In this document: one piece after another, positions 14,421 through 27,560 of the stretch
Layout of the letters: every line of letters begins with the position of its first letter
How positions within the stretch are numbered: position 1 is the stretch's first letter
NCBI GenBank assembly: GCA_022266195.1
Contig: WHVY01000001.1
Span: forward strand, 7,254,001-7,318,000
Reading direction: 5' to 3'
Length of the DNA: 64,000 nt
DNA from: Tetranychus cinnabarinus
Lineage: Eukaryota; Arthropoda; Arachnida; Trombidiformes; Tetranychidae
Translations under genes and position numbers: made by a program
The notes under the pieces: generated by a model
Seen by the model: the letters and a program-made list of their open reading frames with translations, nothing else
Told to the model about the DNA's origin: nothing
The model's database searches: none

Positions 14421-17400
14421 TAGCTGAAGAGAAGACAAATGAGACGTAAAATTTATCGAGAAAATAAACTCTCAATCAAAATCTTATAACCTCACCAAGT
14501 TAACTGAAGATTGTTTAATATTTTGTTATTTCTTTTGGTTTCAACTATTTTCTGTCTTTCCTGTGCTACCTAAAGGTTTTCACTGTTTCTCAACTTTTTT
14601 CCTTTCACTTTTCCTCATGATTCATCATGACTTGAAGACGACAACAGAAATAAGTAAAACTGAGAATCAAAGCTTGGCTTCATTTTTTGACAAGAAACGA
14701 GGAAAAAACAAAAAGGTTTGGTTAAATGTGTTGACAGAAGAAGAATAACAGTTGAAATAATAATTTGCCAACAGACAAGAAAGGGTAAAAGAAAATTAAT
14801 TCTATAAGAATTCTGAAAATATAATATAATCAGAGTAGAATAGCAAGGAAAAAGGAGAAGAAGAATAAGAAGAAAATGAGACAAAAATGTTAACCCTTTC
14901 ATCTTTTCACAATTAATATAATTATATTAACATATGTTTGATGGAAAGTAAAGAAATGAATTAGACATGAAGAGTAGAAGCAAGAAAAAAAAAAGACTTT
15001 AAGAAGCTTAACTAAAATGAATCGCTATCAATTAACGGGTAAAAAGAGTTAACCACAAATTTGATTTAATTTGATTACAATCAAGTTTCATCGCAATAGC
15101 AAGTTCATCAAATTATTTTTTCATCCACTTTCTCAACTTTCTGAATTTAATGAAAAAAAAACTCTACAAAAGTAATTGTCAATTCTCAAGAGTCCAAAAA
15201 AGGGTAACGAACAAGATTGAGTTCAAATCTTGGTTCATCTCGTTTCGAGTAAAGTTTTGATCAAGATTCATGTTGAGATGTAAGTCAAGATGCAGGTAAA
15301 GGCCAACGGTAAGTGTAGTCATGATTAGTGGGTTCATCAAGTTGAATTAATGCTTTTATTAATGGAACAATGATAATGATTGAAATTAATTGTTACCAGA
15401 ATAAAGATTGTTTGTAAGTGGAAGAAAAGATTTTGATAAACTTTTTTGATGTACTTTTGTAATGAGTGTTATGAAATTATCTGTTCAATAATGTAATGAC
15501 TGTGAATAATTGTGATGGTCATTGCGCTGTGTGTTGCTCGCTTTTTCCCTGCAAACCTTTTTCTCCTCACCAAAGACTTACAGCTATCATTTCCGGATTG
15601 AACATCGGAAGACGATCATCAAATTTCATGTATTATTTCAGCCTTTGATTGTAAGAATTTCCTGAAACTTATCACGACTCTACTACCACCTTTGATCCAA
15701 TCTTACTAATGATCATGAATGGAGAAGAAGATGATGGAAAGAAGAAAGGGAAAAGTCAGAAGCGAGTCAAAAAGATAAATGATTCCTTTTTTCATGGAAA
15801 CAAACTTATTCTCAACTATTTAATAACTTTTCTCATGTGATTCACTTCAATTCTCTTTCCACTCATAATCATCATTCAACTCTTTTCTCAAATCATGATA
15901 TCGAATAACCAAGCAAGGTAAAAGCAAACCTAGAAACGAAATTAAAAGACGAAACAATTTTCTCAAATAAACTTCAGCAATGAATATTCACAGTCGCAAC
16001 AAAAATTCAACAGCAAACCGCCACATAAGCATCGCCAATACACCAAGCATTAGATTGTTTGAAGTTTGTATTGAACGATTCATTGGATCTGTGCTGTTCC
16101 AATCGAATCATCAGAAAAGACAATTGAAAAGGAATAAAAATGTAATATTTATAATGAAACATTTTGTTATTAAAAGAGGAATGATGAATGTAAAATTGAT
16201 GAATAATACAATGTTTATAATGAAGTAACATTAAAAGATAACCTCTAGTTTGGTTACAATACACTTGAATAGTCATTAACTATGATGACGATAAAAGACG
16301 AACAAGTCGAGTTGAATTTTTCCATCATTAGTTGAACATTTGAAATGCATTGGCAAGTAACAAAAAACTATAACAATAATAAAAGAGTTGAATGATAATG
16401 TGCAATTTCAAATATTAGTTAACATTAATATGTTTATATTGCCAGTGTTTGTGTCAATGAGGAAAGAAAAAAAAATCACAGCTTAACCTTTCCTAATTTA
16501 ACCATTAACTGTATTTAATATAACAGGGAGGCAAGAAAAAAAAAGTTATTAACATTATGTTTGTGAATATATTAAAGGTTAATCATTCATTTTCCATGAT
16601 AATTATATTATTATCACCATTCTGTGAATCAACTTTTTTCTTCTTTCATCAGAAAAATATCCTTCTCTTTAATGAGACTGTGCTTTTTATTGTTGCTCTT
16701 GAAAAGTGTTGCTTTTTGCGCTCACTATTGTTCATCTAGTGATTCAGTTATTGCCTTTTGCAATCAAATAAAGCACCAGAATTTCATGATAATCAAAATT
16801 GATGATTTCACTTTTTCACTTTTCTAGCTCAAGGCAATATCCAAAACTCCATTGCAACTCCCAGTCTTTCACCAACTTTTTTATTCACTTCAATTCACCT
16901 CTCATTGTACAGTCATTTAAAGTTATTAATTTTTCATTCTTTTCACTTTATCATTAGTCTTTAATCATTTTCCCTTTTTGTATCATTTTGAGTAAACTTT
17001 TTTTCCCAACATTTGAATAGAAATAATTAATGGAAAGTTCAAAGTTGCCATGAAAATCTTTAGAAACTAGAACTTCTATTGAAACATTTATTCATAATTT
17101 TCTCGGAAAAAGATAGTTGATCTCAACTTTATTTCCTTGAAATTGTCGAGAAATTATTTCGCTGCTTTCAATCATTTCTTGAACTTGTTGTCACTTTATC
17201 CATTGAATATTCAGTTATGAGTTTAGAGTTTTTTACAAGTTGATTGATCATATTTTTGATCTGATTAATTACTGACCAGATTCTTTTGGAATGATTAAGA
17301 AAATGAAATTTTCATCTGGAAATGCAATTTTCTGGTTAAATCTTTTGCCTTCTTTCATTACATTGATATAATGCAAAAGATTCAACTCAAAGTGTGATGT

Positions 17401-19795
17401 TTATTGATTGTGACACTATCAGTATCGTGTTGTACATTTGGATAAAGAAAAGTGAGATTGACTTTTTGTCAAAAGAGAAACTGTTAATCCAATTGCAGGG
17501 AAAATGGTTCAACAACATGGGCACAACATGGTGACAATCAAAATGAGTAACCCTTTTCTTTTCCATCTCCATTTTTATATCATTCCAAGTGATACTAAAT
17601 ATATTCTCATGAGATGAATATAACTTTTACCAACCCATTCTGATCTCTCTCTCCTTATCACCATCATACATCTTTCTCGTCTTCAAAATAATTTGATAAT
17701 ACAATCAGTTATCATGCTGAGATTATAATGTAAATGTAATGGAGACGAGTTTAGAGAGCGATACACTTTTAACTGATCAACTTATGGTGATCACAAAGAT
17801 AGAGCAGCAAAGAATGACATTGAATGCTTTTCAGGTCGCAATACAAAAAGGAAGTGTTCTCGAAGCAAAGAAAAGCTTTATTGTCAAAAAATCAAAGTGA
17901 TCATTGTAATTCATATTACAGGTTACTGAAAAAGGCCGAGAAGACGATTCAGAATCTAGCTTTTCGACTCTTTTTGAGCAAGGATCGACAAAATCGAAAT
18001 TTAAAAAAAAATTTCTCAAAGTCATTCAAGGTCATTCAAGGTAATCTGTTGATTCGAAATCTATCGAGGTATTTTATGAGTTCAACCATTACTGACTAGA
18101 TGTCGTTCATTTGCAGTTGCGAAAACACTTAAACATTTTAAGCTGAAGACTTGAACAGGTACCAATAAAACTGATCAAATGCAATTGTCCAAAGACTTTC
18201 ATCAATTAAAAATATTTGAATTCAGCCAACTTAGCGTTTCAATGAAGATATAAAAAAATGACTGAATGTCAACCAAGTTTCCCATTTGAGTTATTAATTA
18301 AAAACGGCAAACTTTTCCTTCCCTGAATCAAAGTCTTTATCAAGTTGAAAGAGTAAATCTTTATTAAAACATTACATTAATCATCCAACGTTATCTACTT
18401 AGAGTCTAACATTATCAAATTAAGAAGTTGAGAAACATTAAAATATCATGTTCACAGTGTTTATCATAATTTTTCATCATTAACCAAAGTTAAGCTAAAT
18501 CAATCAATTGAAGGCAATCAATTTTATTCAACACCTTTAATAGAGAGCGGCGCATCCTTTCACATCACATCAATTGAATCAAGAGAAAATGCAATTTAGT
18601 TAATCAATTGAATGAACAAAAAATTAACAAAATGAGTTAATTTTTTCCTCTCTATCCTTGTTCATCCTTCTTTTTCCCTTTTACCTTCATCTTATTATCC
18701 TAAGTATCTTGTTTTTTTCCTTCATCATCATGTTCACAATTTATCAGTGTTCAGTTTTTTTCTCATTGTTCATCTCGAAAAGAATAATATTTGCTTACAG
18801 AATTTGTTTATCTAATAATGAGAATAAACTGTAAACTCTTCAACTGAACATTTCAACCGTTGAACCATGAAATTTGATTTTCTTAATTCTTTTCACTTTT
18901 CATCTGATCCACCTTTTCCTGTGCTTCTTCCCCTTTCGGATAAATTGTAGAGAACCAAGAAAAACTGAAGAAGAAAAAAAGTTCTGAAATTGCTGATGAG
19001 GAACCATGATGAGACCAAATCTGTTTCCGTTTCTTTATCAATCTCAAAGTGTTGTTCAAACTGTTTATGCAAACCAAACAAGCTCGATGCAAGGCTCACA
19101 TTTAAAATGATAATGATGATTGTCTGAGTAAATGGCTGAGAAAACACAGAATCATTCAGAACGGAAGTTTATTAATGATGAAACGGAACTTTTGTTTATT
19201 CTCATTCACTTGTATCGCCCTTTATTGGTCTGTTGATATCAATTTTTTTCTTCTCGGAATTTCTTCTTCTATTGTCCAGTTGATTCCATCTTTAATTAAC
19301 TTTTGTTCATTTTCTGTTCTTCCAAGTAATGATCAAGGCTTTATCAGGTGAAGATATAATTGGCTGAGTTTAATCAATAATTGAACAAAAGAGGCAAATG
19401 TTGAAATGAGATTTGAAATTGAAATTGATTGCTTTTCATGATTAAAAGTGACAAATGAGGAAACATCTTAACTGCAACTTTTAATTGATTAATTGAATTA
19501 ACAATTCAACTTTGATTACAATTCACAAAAGGGCAAAATTGGAAATTTAAATATTTAAATGTTCGACGATTGCAATTCTTTAGTCTCTTTTCCTGGTAAT
19601 TTCATCCATTTTGAATAGACATTTCAAATTAAATTATTTTTTATCAACATTATTGTTACAAAAAAACAGTAAAAGTTGAGCAAAGAGATAATTTAATTTG
19701 CATTTTTGGACAAAATTTTCAACTTTTGGTTTTCCAGTTTTCCCTTTAATAACATTACTTTTGTGTGATTTGATTTAAAGCAACTGAATGAATCA

Positions 19796-20008
19796 ATGAA
19801 TCAATTATTCTTTTCCCATTTCAATATTCCTTTTTCTTGTTTCGTTATTTCATTATTTTGTAACCAAGCAAAAGGTCAACATGTTGCAAAACAAAAGCCT
19901 TTTTGGCTCGTCACATGGTCAGTCCCAGAGACTTTGAACATGGCCAATCTGGTGAAGTTGGTTAACCCTGGAAACCCAAGACTGATGAAGCACACAGTAA
20001 GGGGTTGA
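19796..20008 (+). CDS. Candidate small secreted peptide (70 codons), unrecognised
   Basis: An ATG-initiated frame whose first 27 residues form a plausible signal peptide (hydrophobic FSCFVISLFC, then polar NQAKG). A non-low-complexity tail follows (QHVAKQKPFWLVTWSVPETL and onward) and ends at a stop at 20006-20008. A good donor-like site (CACACA|GTAAGG) lies six codons before the stop, so it might be a first exon rather than a complete gene. It sits inside the long putative intron 1 on the same strand. No family is recognised, and a chance open frame is quite possible. Confidence 0.2.
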   Translation: MNQLFFSHFNIPFSCFVISLFCNQAKGQHVAKQKPFWLVTWSVPETLNMANLVKLVNPGNPRLMKHTVRG

Positions 20009-23000
20009 AGGAAAGCAATTAACTGTATTAGATAACAGATGAATGGAATCACATTCAAGTTCACTTTAACCTTTTGTTAATGGAGCTTGCAAATCCACTT
20101 GAAAAACTAGAGACAAGCCATTGAGTTTGCCACAGTTTTTCATTAATTTTTACCAACACAAGTCACAGTGACAATAACAAGATTAATTTTCAATAGTCAA
20201 CAGACAATTTACAGCTCATTTACATTGCTATTCAGACAACAAAATATTTGGTTATCCAATAAAGCCACACAAGTGGACAAAAATTGAATCCAAAGGAAAA
20301 GTCAAACTCGTAATTTTTATTGCAACATTAATAGAAACCAAATCAATTCATTTTTCTGTTGACTTGACTGGTAATTCAAATTTGAAAAAAAGGCAAATTA
20401 TCTTCGAAAAACGCAAAATTCGAGCAAAATAAAGTTATTCTTTTTTCGAATATTTCCTTATTTACTGAAAATTCATTTTTTTGTTATTTTGCTCCTAAAC
20501 TGTGTTAGTTATGAAAAGCTAACAGCAGTAATTGAGTTTTCCCGAAGTCGGCTATCGAAGACAATCGATGAGCTTGTCTAGCGAGATATAATCTTTGTGA
20601 AACAGTTTCCCTCTTTGAGACATTAGCCGTTGTAAGCAAACAAATAAACCAAATTGAAAACAATTTACATGTTTGTTTATGATGGCCTGTCGTCTTGGTC
20701 AACTGTTTAATGTCTTTTTATATTTGTTTGTATTTCAATTTCAATCTTGCATTCATTCCTGCATTTATTGATAACAGCCTCAGCACCCTTTGATTTTCAT
20801 TATTTTATTTGTATTTGTGGATCTTTTCATTATATTTGAAGTCAATATCGAATTGGCCTTTTAATTTGAAGAGAAAAATGTTTCTCTCTGTATTTCTATT
20901 TGAATCTGACCGTTTTTATCCCCTTTTCTTGGTTAATAAAAAGACTTGACCAACAACTTGATCGATATGAGATGAAGTTTAACACTGATTGATGGTCTCA
21001 TAATCCAATATGTTGTTGAAGCTAATTAAGATTGCTTTTTTTCTCACTTTTTTTCTTCTTCTTTTCGCCCTTTTCAACAATAAATATAAATGCATCCAAC
21101 ATTTTGCCTTCTTATTCAGTTGAAATGCTCATTTCTTTTGCTATCAACATTGAAACAATATTTTCCCCATTATTGGTCATCTTGCCCGAGTCAGCTAATT
21201 CAAAAGCAAGGCCAACCAAAAGGACATTATATTAATCAATCAGTGGCCAAGGATGCAAGAGAAGGCAAGAGAGAAGCAAAAGAAAAGAAACTTCAAGAGC
21301 AAAGAGAATGAAGAAAACAGAAAATGTGGTCAAAATAAATGAAGTGTTAGCTGTTGAACATTCATGGTCAACATGGCCTCTCTAATTTCATGAAAAATCT
21401 CTTTATAATCGAACAAGAAAGTCACGCAAAAATGAACATCAAGCCATTCAAATCATCGTCTAAATTTCGAAGAATCTTGAACAAATTTCATATCCAATAG
21501 AACACTTTTTCGCTTGGAAAATCATTCAAATCCTGAATGTAAAAGTTCACTTTTGCCAAAGCATTTCAAGTGAACCTGAATCGATGGCTCCAAGTCTTTT
21601 TTTAACCGTTCAAAAGTCAAATCTCGAATGACTTCTGAAAATAGAAAAGAAGAAAATGGTAAAAATAGTTTTGATAATAATGATAATTGAGGTACTAACA
21701 AGTTGATGTTAAAATTGGTAAACAGAATTTGCAACTTCATGAAGCATGATATCCAATAATGATGAACTTGTTGAATGCACCAACATAAGGAGTAATGGAA
21801 GCGAAAGAAGAAGAGAATGGAAGGAGAAAAATGATGATTATGATGATGTTGGATGGAAAAGAGAGAATCAAAGGTTTAAAGATGTGATGGAAGAAGATCT
21901 GAGGGAAGGAGAAGAATAAGAAGGGAAAAAAGTGAATAACATGGTAAAGAGGGAAAAGCAAAAAAGAAGATGAAATTCCTTGCCAATGCATTGATTCAGA
22001 TGAATGAACAGAATTATCTGATGATAAAGTAGCATAGAATAAGTTCATTTCTCTCAAAGGTCTTCTTCCCATTCTCCATCATTCTCATCATTGTCATCAT
22101 CTACTGACCTATTGGTGGGGAAAAACACATTCTCATATTGATTGGCAATTCTGGTTCCATTTTTTGCCTCTTCTTCTGCCTCATCCTCCCAGCTCATCAT
22201 CATGGTTCTTAAAAGAAAAAAAACGAATCAACCAATATTCACACCTCTTAGAATTTGTCTTCTTTGTCATCTTTGCTCATCCGGATGAATTACTTTATCT
22301 TGTTAATAAAGAAAAGTGATTCTCAAAAGAGACTTCCCTGAAACTAAAAATCCAATGGACACTTGGATTCACAAGTTTCCTTTCAACATTCTCCAATGTT
22401 TTTCCTTTTTCCGAAAATTCTCAATCTTAATTCGTGTTTTCTCGCCCATTGATCAGAAGAGAAAAGAAGATTGGCAAAACAGAGAAGAAAAAATTTTCAT
22501 CTTCTATCCAAACTTCATGATGAAAATTGAAAGAAAATGAAAAGAAAATGAAAAGAAAAATAAAGTCAGATTATTTTCTTGGACAACAAATGTTATTAAT
22601 ATCAACAGATTATTACTTAAAGATGAACCATTTTTTTCAATCAAATCTCGCAACATTTGAACAGCAATAAAACGTTGTTTTATTTCAATCATTGCAATGA
22701 AAGGTTTCATTTTTAGAACAAAAAAAACACATTCAACCTTGAACTCGACAGATTAAACAACAGTTTATCGTAAATCCCTTAAACACTCCCAGTGAACCTT
22801 AATTTGATAACTCTTTTCGATGAATAGCTTTGTTCAATTTTTTGGAAACTTTTCATGCTCCAACTTTTCCCTACTCTTGATATTCATTTTTTTTTGTAAC
22901 CCAAAATTCAATGACACAACAATGAAGAGAGGAAAAGTTATCGCACTTTTTCCCTGCAATCAATCCATTGACATCAACTCATCTTGAGCGATGACAATGT

Positions 23001-24329
23001 GATGAAATTGGCTCTTGAATGTAATCCATTTAATGAGAATGCAAAAATATCCAAAGTGAGTCACAATTTATTCTCTTTATCTTCTTCTCCTCAGGGAGTG
23101 AATATTATCTATTGGAGTGAAAGTCATTCCCAATTTTATTATCATTATTTAGGATTGAGGATCCAACTCTTCTGACCAATATTAGATTCTGTTAAATCAT
23201 TAATAATCTCACTTGGACATGACTGATGACTGCTTACCTTTTGAGCTCAATTTGCACTTGGAATTGTTAATAAAGATTTAATGAGAAAATCAAAATTCGA
23301 GTTTTTTGAAAATTTTCCACACTTTTCTCAATTTTTCATTCCATGAAAATTAATGTAGCACCTCGAGGCGATTGAACTTTACAATTGAAATTATCCTTTA
23401 ATCTACACTTTATGTAATGGTTACTCAATGATTTCATTTTTTCTTGTTCAACTTAAAATTAACTAATAAATATGATAATTAAAACAAGTTTGGAATCAGA
23501 GATGAAAATGAAAATCTTTCATAATGAATAATGAATTTCTCGTGAGATTTGCTTTTTGTAGATTCGAAAGTTCAAGTTGAGAAATTGATAAAAATTGATT
23601 TTAATTGAAAATTGAAAGAAAGATTCTTCAGTTTACTCATAACCGCGATTATCATGTTGATACAACTTTTTCAGCTTCTCTCTTCTCACCTTGTTATCTT
23701 CATCTTGTCATTCAACTGTCTATCAGAAGCATTTTTAAGCTCAAATTACTTGACATTTAAAAGAAGGAAAAAACTCAAACAACTAATATTTACATGATAC
23801 TGATCGATACAGTTAATCTGCGGTGAATAAAAATGAGAAAAGAAGGAATAAAAGTGAGAGAAAAGATTGCTTTATGATGATTATTAAGCGTGATTGACGT
23901 TTCAAATGAATTGTAAATCTTTACATTTTCTAGAAGAAAAAGTTCTGTAAATATTACAATCAGTTGCTCAATAAAATTTAATGCTGTTTGATCACGTTAA
24001 GAGTTTAAATGTTTGATTACACACGAACCATTTATGTTAACATTTTCATGATGATGTCAATTTTTTATCATTCAATGATTGATATTACAAAGAGAGCGAA
24101 TAATCCAATAAAATTGATAATTAAATTAAAATAAATCACAATTGCATTTATTTCCAAAACTTGACCAATCTTGAGCAAATGATAGTTCAAAAAGTTTTGC
24201 ACGGAAATTTTATGCGAAAAAATCTTAATTCTTAAACTAAAACGATTTAATCAAACAAAAGCCACAAATAGTTTCTATTACTTTTCAAAAAAGTTCAGTT
24301 AATCTAAAAATTCATTCTTGATAGAATGT

Positions 24330-24790
24330 GTCTGACTTTGAGGCTAAAATGCGTTTTCGATATCGCTCCGGTTCCAATGAGCAAACTTTGCAACATTTTT
24401 TTGTACTAAACTTTGTAATAATAATGTTAGTATGACAAGAGTAATATGTAAAGGGAAGTTCATCAAACGCTTTCGCTGAATGGTCTTATTTCGATAACCT
24501 CTGTCAGAGACTTATTGTTCGAAACGAAGTTATGATTGAAATTTCCAGTTTTGCCTTTTGAGGTCATCTGACTTTATCGAGTAATCTTAAGAAATTTCAG
24601 AAACCGCAATTTTCTTTGCTCAATGAACTTTGTTTCAACTCGAGTGGTTGTGAAATCTGTTTGTAAAGCAGTGAAGCTTTAGACTTGGAATCTAAGCACT
24701 TAGCAGAACTCATTTTTGCTGACTGGGAATCAGATCGTTCGAGATCAAGGTCACTCTGTTATTTGAATCTCGGTTAATTCAATGTTTAAT
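24330..24790. repeat. Probable decayed repeat island
   Basis: Higher-complexity stretch containing TTTTGAGGTCATCTGACTTT and GATCAAGGTCACTCTG, sharing the AGGTCA/TGACCT flavour of other islands. No supported coding sequence. Confidence 0.25.
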
Positions 24791-27184
24791 GTAAAATAGT
24801 TTTGTTTGATTTTTGACGGAATTTTCAGCCTATTTGGAAATATTTTTTGCTCGCTTTGACTTGATTTTATTAAAGTTTTGGGTTTCTAAACAGGAAACTT
24901 GAATTTCTTGTGAATTGCTTCTGTTATCGATTTTATTGATGTAATCATTATCAGAATTTCATTGTGCAAAATATTGTTCATCTTCTGTTTCACTCTAAAT
25001 CCTCTTCTTCATCATTTATTGAGCTGAACAAATTTTCTTTGAAACTCAACTCTAAAAAATGTAGAACAAGCTTTAGATTATCAATGATAAATTGAAATTC
25101 AAGTGAAAGTGAAATGGAAAAGATGAAAAAATCAATTGCATCATTTATTTTACATTAACTTTTTTCTTCTTCTTCGCCTTTTCCAAACTGTTCTGCCTTA
25201 CAAGAGCAAATTTCACCCTGAAAATAAACTGGATTCAGTAGAGACACAAACTGATGTGTAATAGATAAGGCTTCAGTCTAATATTGAGACAAATCAATGC
25301 ATCAGATATCATCATGAATCTTGAACCAGTTGATTAACCTCTAAATTTACTAAGAAAATGTGTTGAATAATTAGTCCAAAATTTTGTATTCTCTTATTGA
25401 TATCAATTGACCATTTCCACAAATGTCATGGGTCAAGATTGATGATAATTAATGTTGGTCGATAAATGTGATAAAACAATGAGAATAAGTGATTTTTATC
25501 AGACAAATTGACGTTTCTGGTTCCATTAAGTCATTGACTTTGGAAACATCAAACGAAGACGAAAAACCACAAAAAAGGTCAAAACCGAGAAAAAAAAACA
25601 ATTACATTTCCAGGCAATTCCAGTAATCACTCATTCCACATGATAATAGATTTTCAAGATTTCAAGGTTTTCATATCCATTAGATGAAATCTTATTCAAC
25701 TGAGTTTATCATTTCTCACTCATCATTCCCTTCATCATTAAACTTAAAATCATAAAGTAAAGTTGAAGCTGTGAAGAGGGAAAAGTGATGATTATGAGAA
25801 TGATGATGATGTAGATGATGGTGGATACAGAGTTATGAAGAGTGGCGAAAGGGTGAAATGGCTTGGCGAGAAGCGAACGAATAATCAAAAGTAAAAGTGA
25901 TGAAAGTGTAAATTAATTGGTTGTGATTAAAATCCATGAGCTAAAATAAATGTATCTACATCAAAAACCATTAACTTAATCGGGTTTCATCATGAACATG
26001 AAGCGATGAGCTTCAACAACAGTTGAAACTTGCTGATATAATAACAACAATAGTGATAATAATGATAGTAATAATGATAGAGAGAAAACAAGGAGAGAAG
26101 AGGAGAGAAAGAGAAAGGATGATAATGAGAGAACACAATTGAAGTGATAAAAGTCACGTGATCGATTATCTTTGTTCATGAAAAGAGGTGTGGTCTGGGA
26201 GTGAGAAGAGTTTCATGATAAATGATGCAGCTGATGATATTATACAACAATCTCGTTCAAGGTTCATTTAAAAATTGAACAATGGAAAAGATCGTTAGAC
26301 AAGAAGAAAAATCTTTTTTGGTCAACATTCGACTGAAAAACATGCTAATTCATTGCTGGTCAAGTTTCCTTGGAGTGTGAAATTCGTTTCAAAATAAAGA
26401 TTAATGGAATTCGTCAGTCTCGACTTTCGTCACAAGATATTGAAATGCAATCAAAATGTTGGTGAACTTGAAGATGAAATCAGTCTCGACTGGATCGAAT
26501 AAACTAATGACTTGAAATTTTAAAAAACGAGTTTCATGGATTGGAAGTAGAACAAAAATATTATATCAATTGACGGAATTGATGATTCAATATTCGATAG
26601 AACTTTAAAGGTTAAGGGCGCTATTCAAGTTGAAACATTTTGATCACATTTTGAACAAGAATCTACATTTGAATCTTTTTTGGAATTGTTATTTGATATT
26701 TTTTCGTCTATTCAGAAAACTTGAAATCTTCTCAATTTTCGTTTGATAATCAAGTTTCTTGAATAGTTGATTGGAGCAAAAATTCATCTTTTCTAAAAAA
26801 TCGATACAAAATTTCATTTTCCTTACCAAACTTAACCAGATTGGAAAGTGAGTTTTCCAGAGAAAAATTGAATCCATGACATTTGGAAATTATTGAGTTA
26901 TTGATAAGCAAATTGATTAATTTTGATTGAGATATTCACAGGAAAATATATTCCCTCACTTGATCCTGTGCAACTCGATAGTTCAATTTTACTCTACAGG
27001 GAAGGTTTAGAGAGAATGAATGAAAGCGAATAAAATTGAAGCCCAAAAAGCTATCGCCAAGGAAAACAGTTTCATGAGTTTAACCTCAAGAAAATATCAT
27101 TTTTCTTGTGTTCCCTTTGAACTTGATGTGATACCTTTTATTTGTATTATTTTTAAATTCAATATTTATTTATATTTGTTTACT

Positions 27185-27560
27185 TGCAGATTCTCCTTCC
27201 ATCTCAATCCCATCTTCATTATCATCCTCTTTTCACTTCATCTTCATCAGTCTTTCCCTGTCTTCCAACATTCAATATTTTCTCCATTCATCCTTTTTCT
27301 TCACAAAAATTCCTCATTCCTTTATCTTTACCATTATCTGGCTTCCCTTGTTACCTTCCAACTCACTCCCAGCAATCCTTCCCTTCCAACTCAGAGACAC
27401 AATTTTCTCCTCCTATTCTTCATCTTTTCCAACCAATTCATCCTCATCATGTTCCTTACATACTTTCCCATGCAAATAAAAATTTCTTCCCAATCAACTT
27501 TCGCCTTTTACTTATTCAAAACCATTTTTCTTCAACTCTTTTTTCATCATCATCACCAAC
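27185..27560. other. Long pyrimidine-rich block
   Basis: About 375 bases dominated by C and T on the plus strand, with CATC and CTTCC runs. The bias removes stop codons and produces overlapping shadow frames of 196 and 128 codons (27020-27610 and 27184-27570), whose products are rich in Phe, Ser, Leu, His and Pro. I do not regard either as a gene. Confidence 0.7.
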
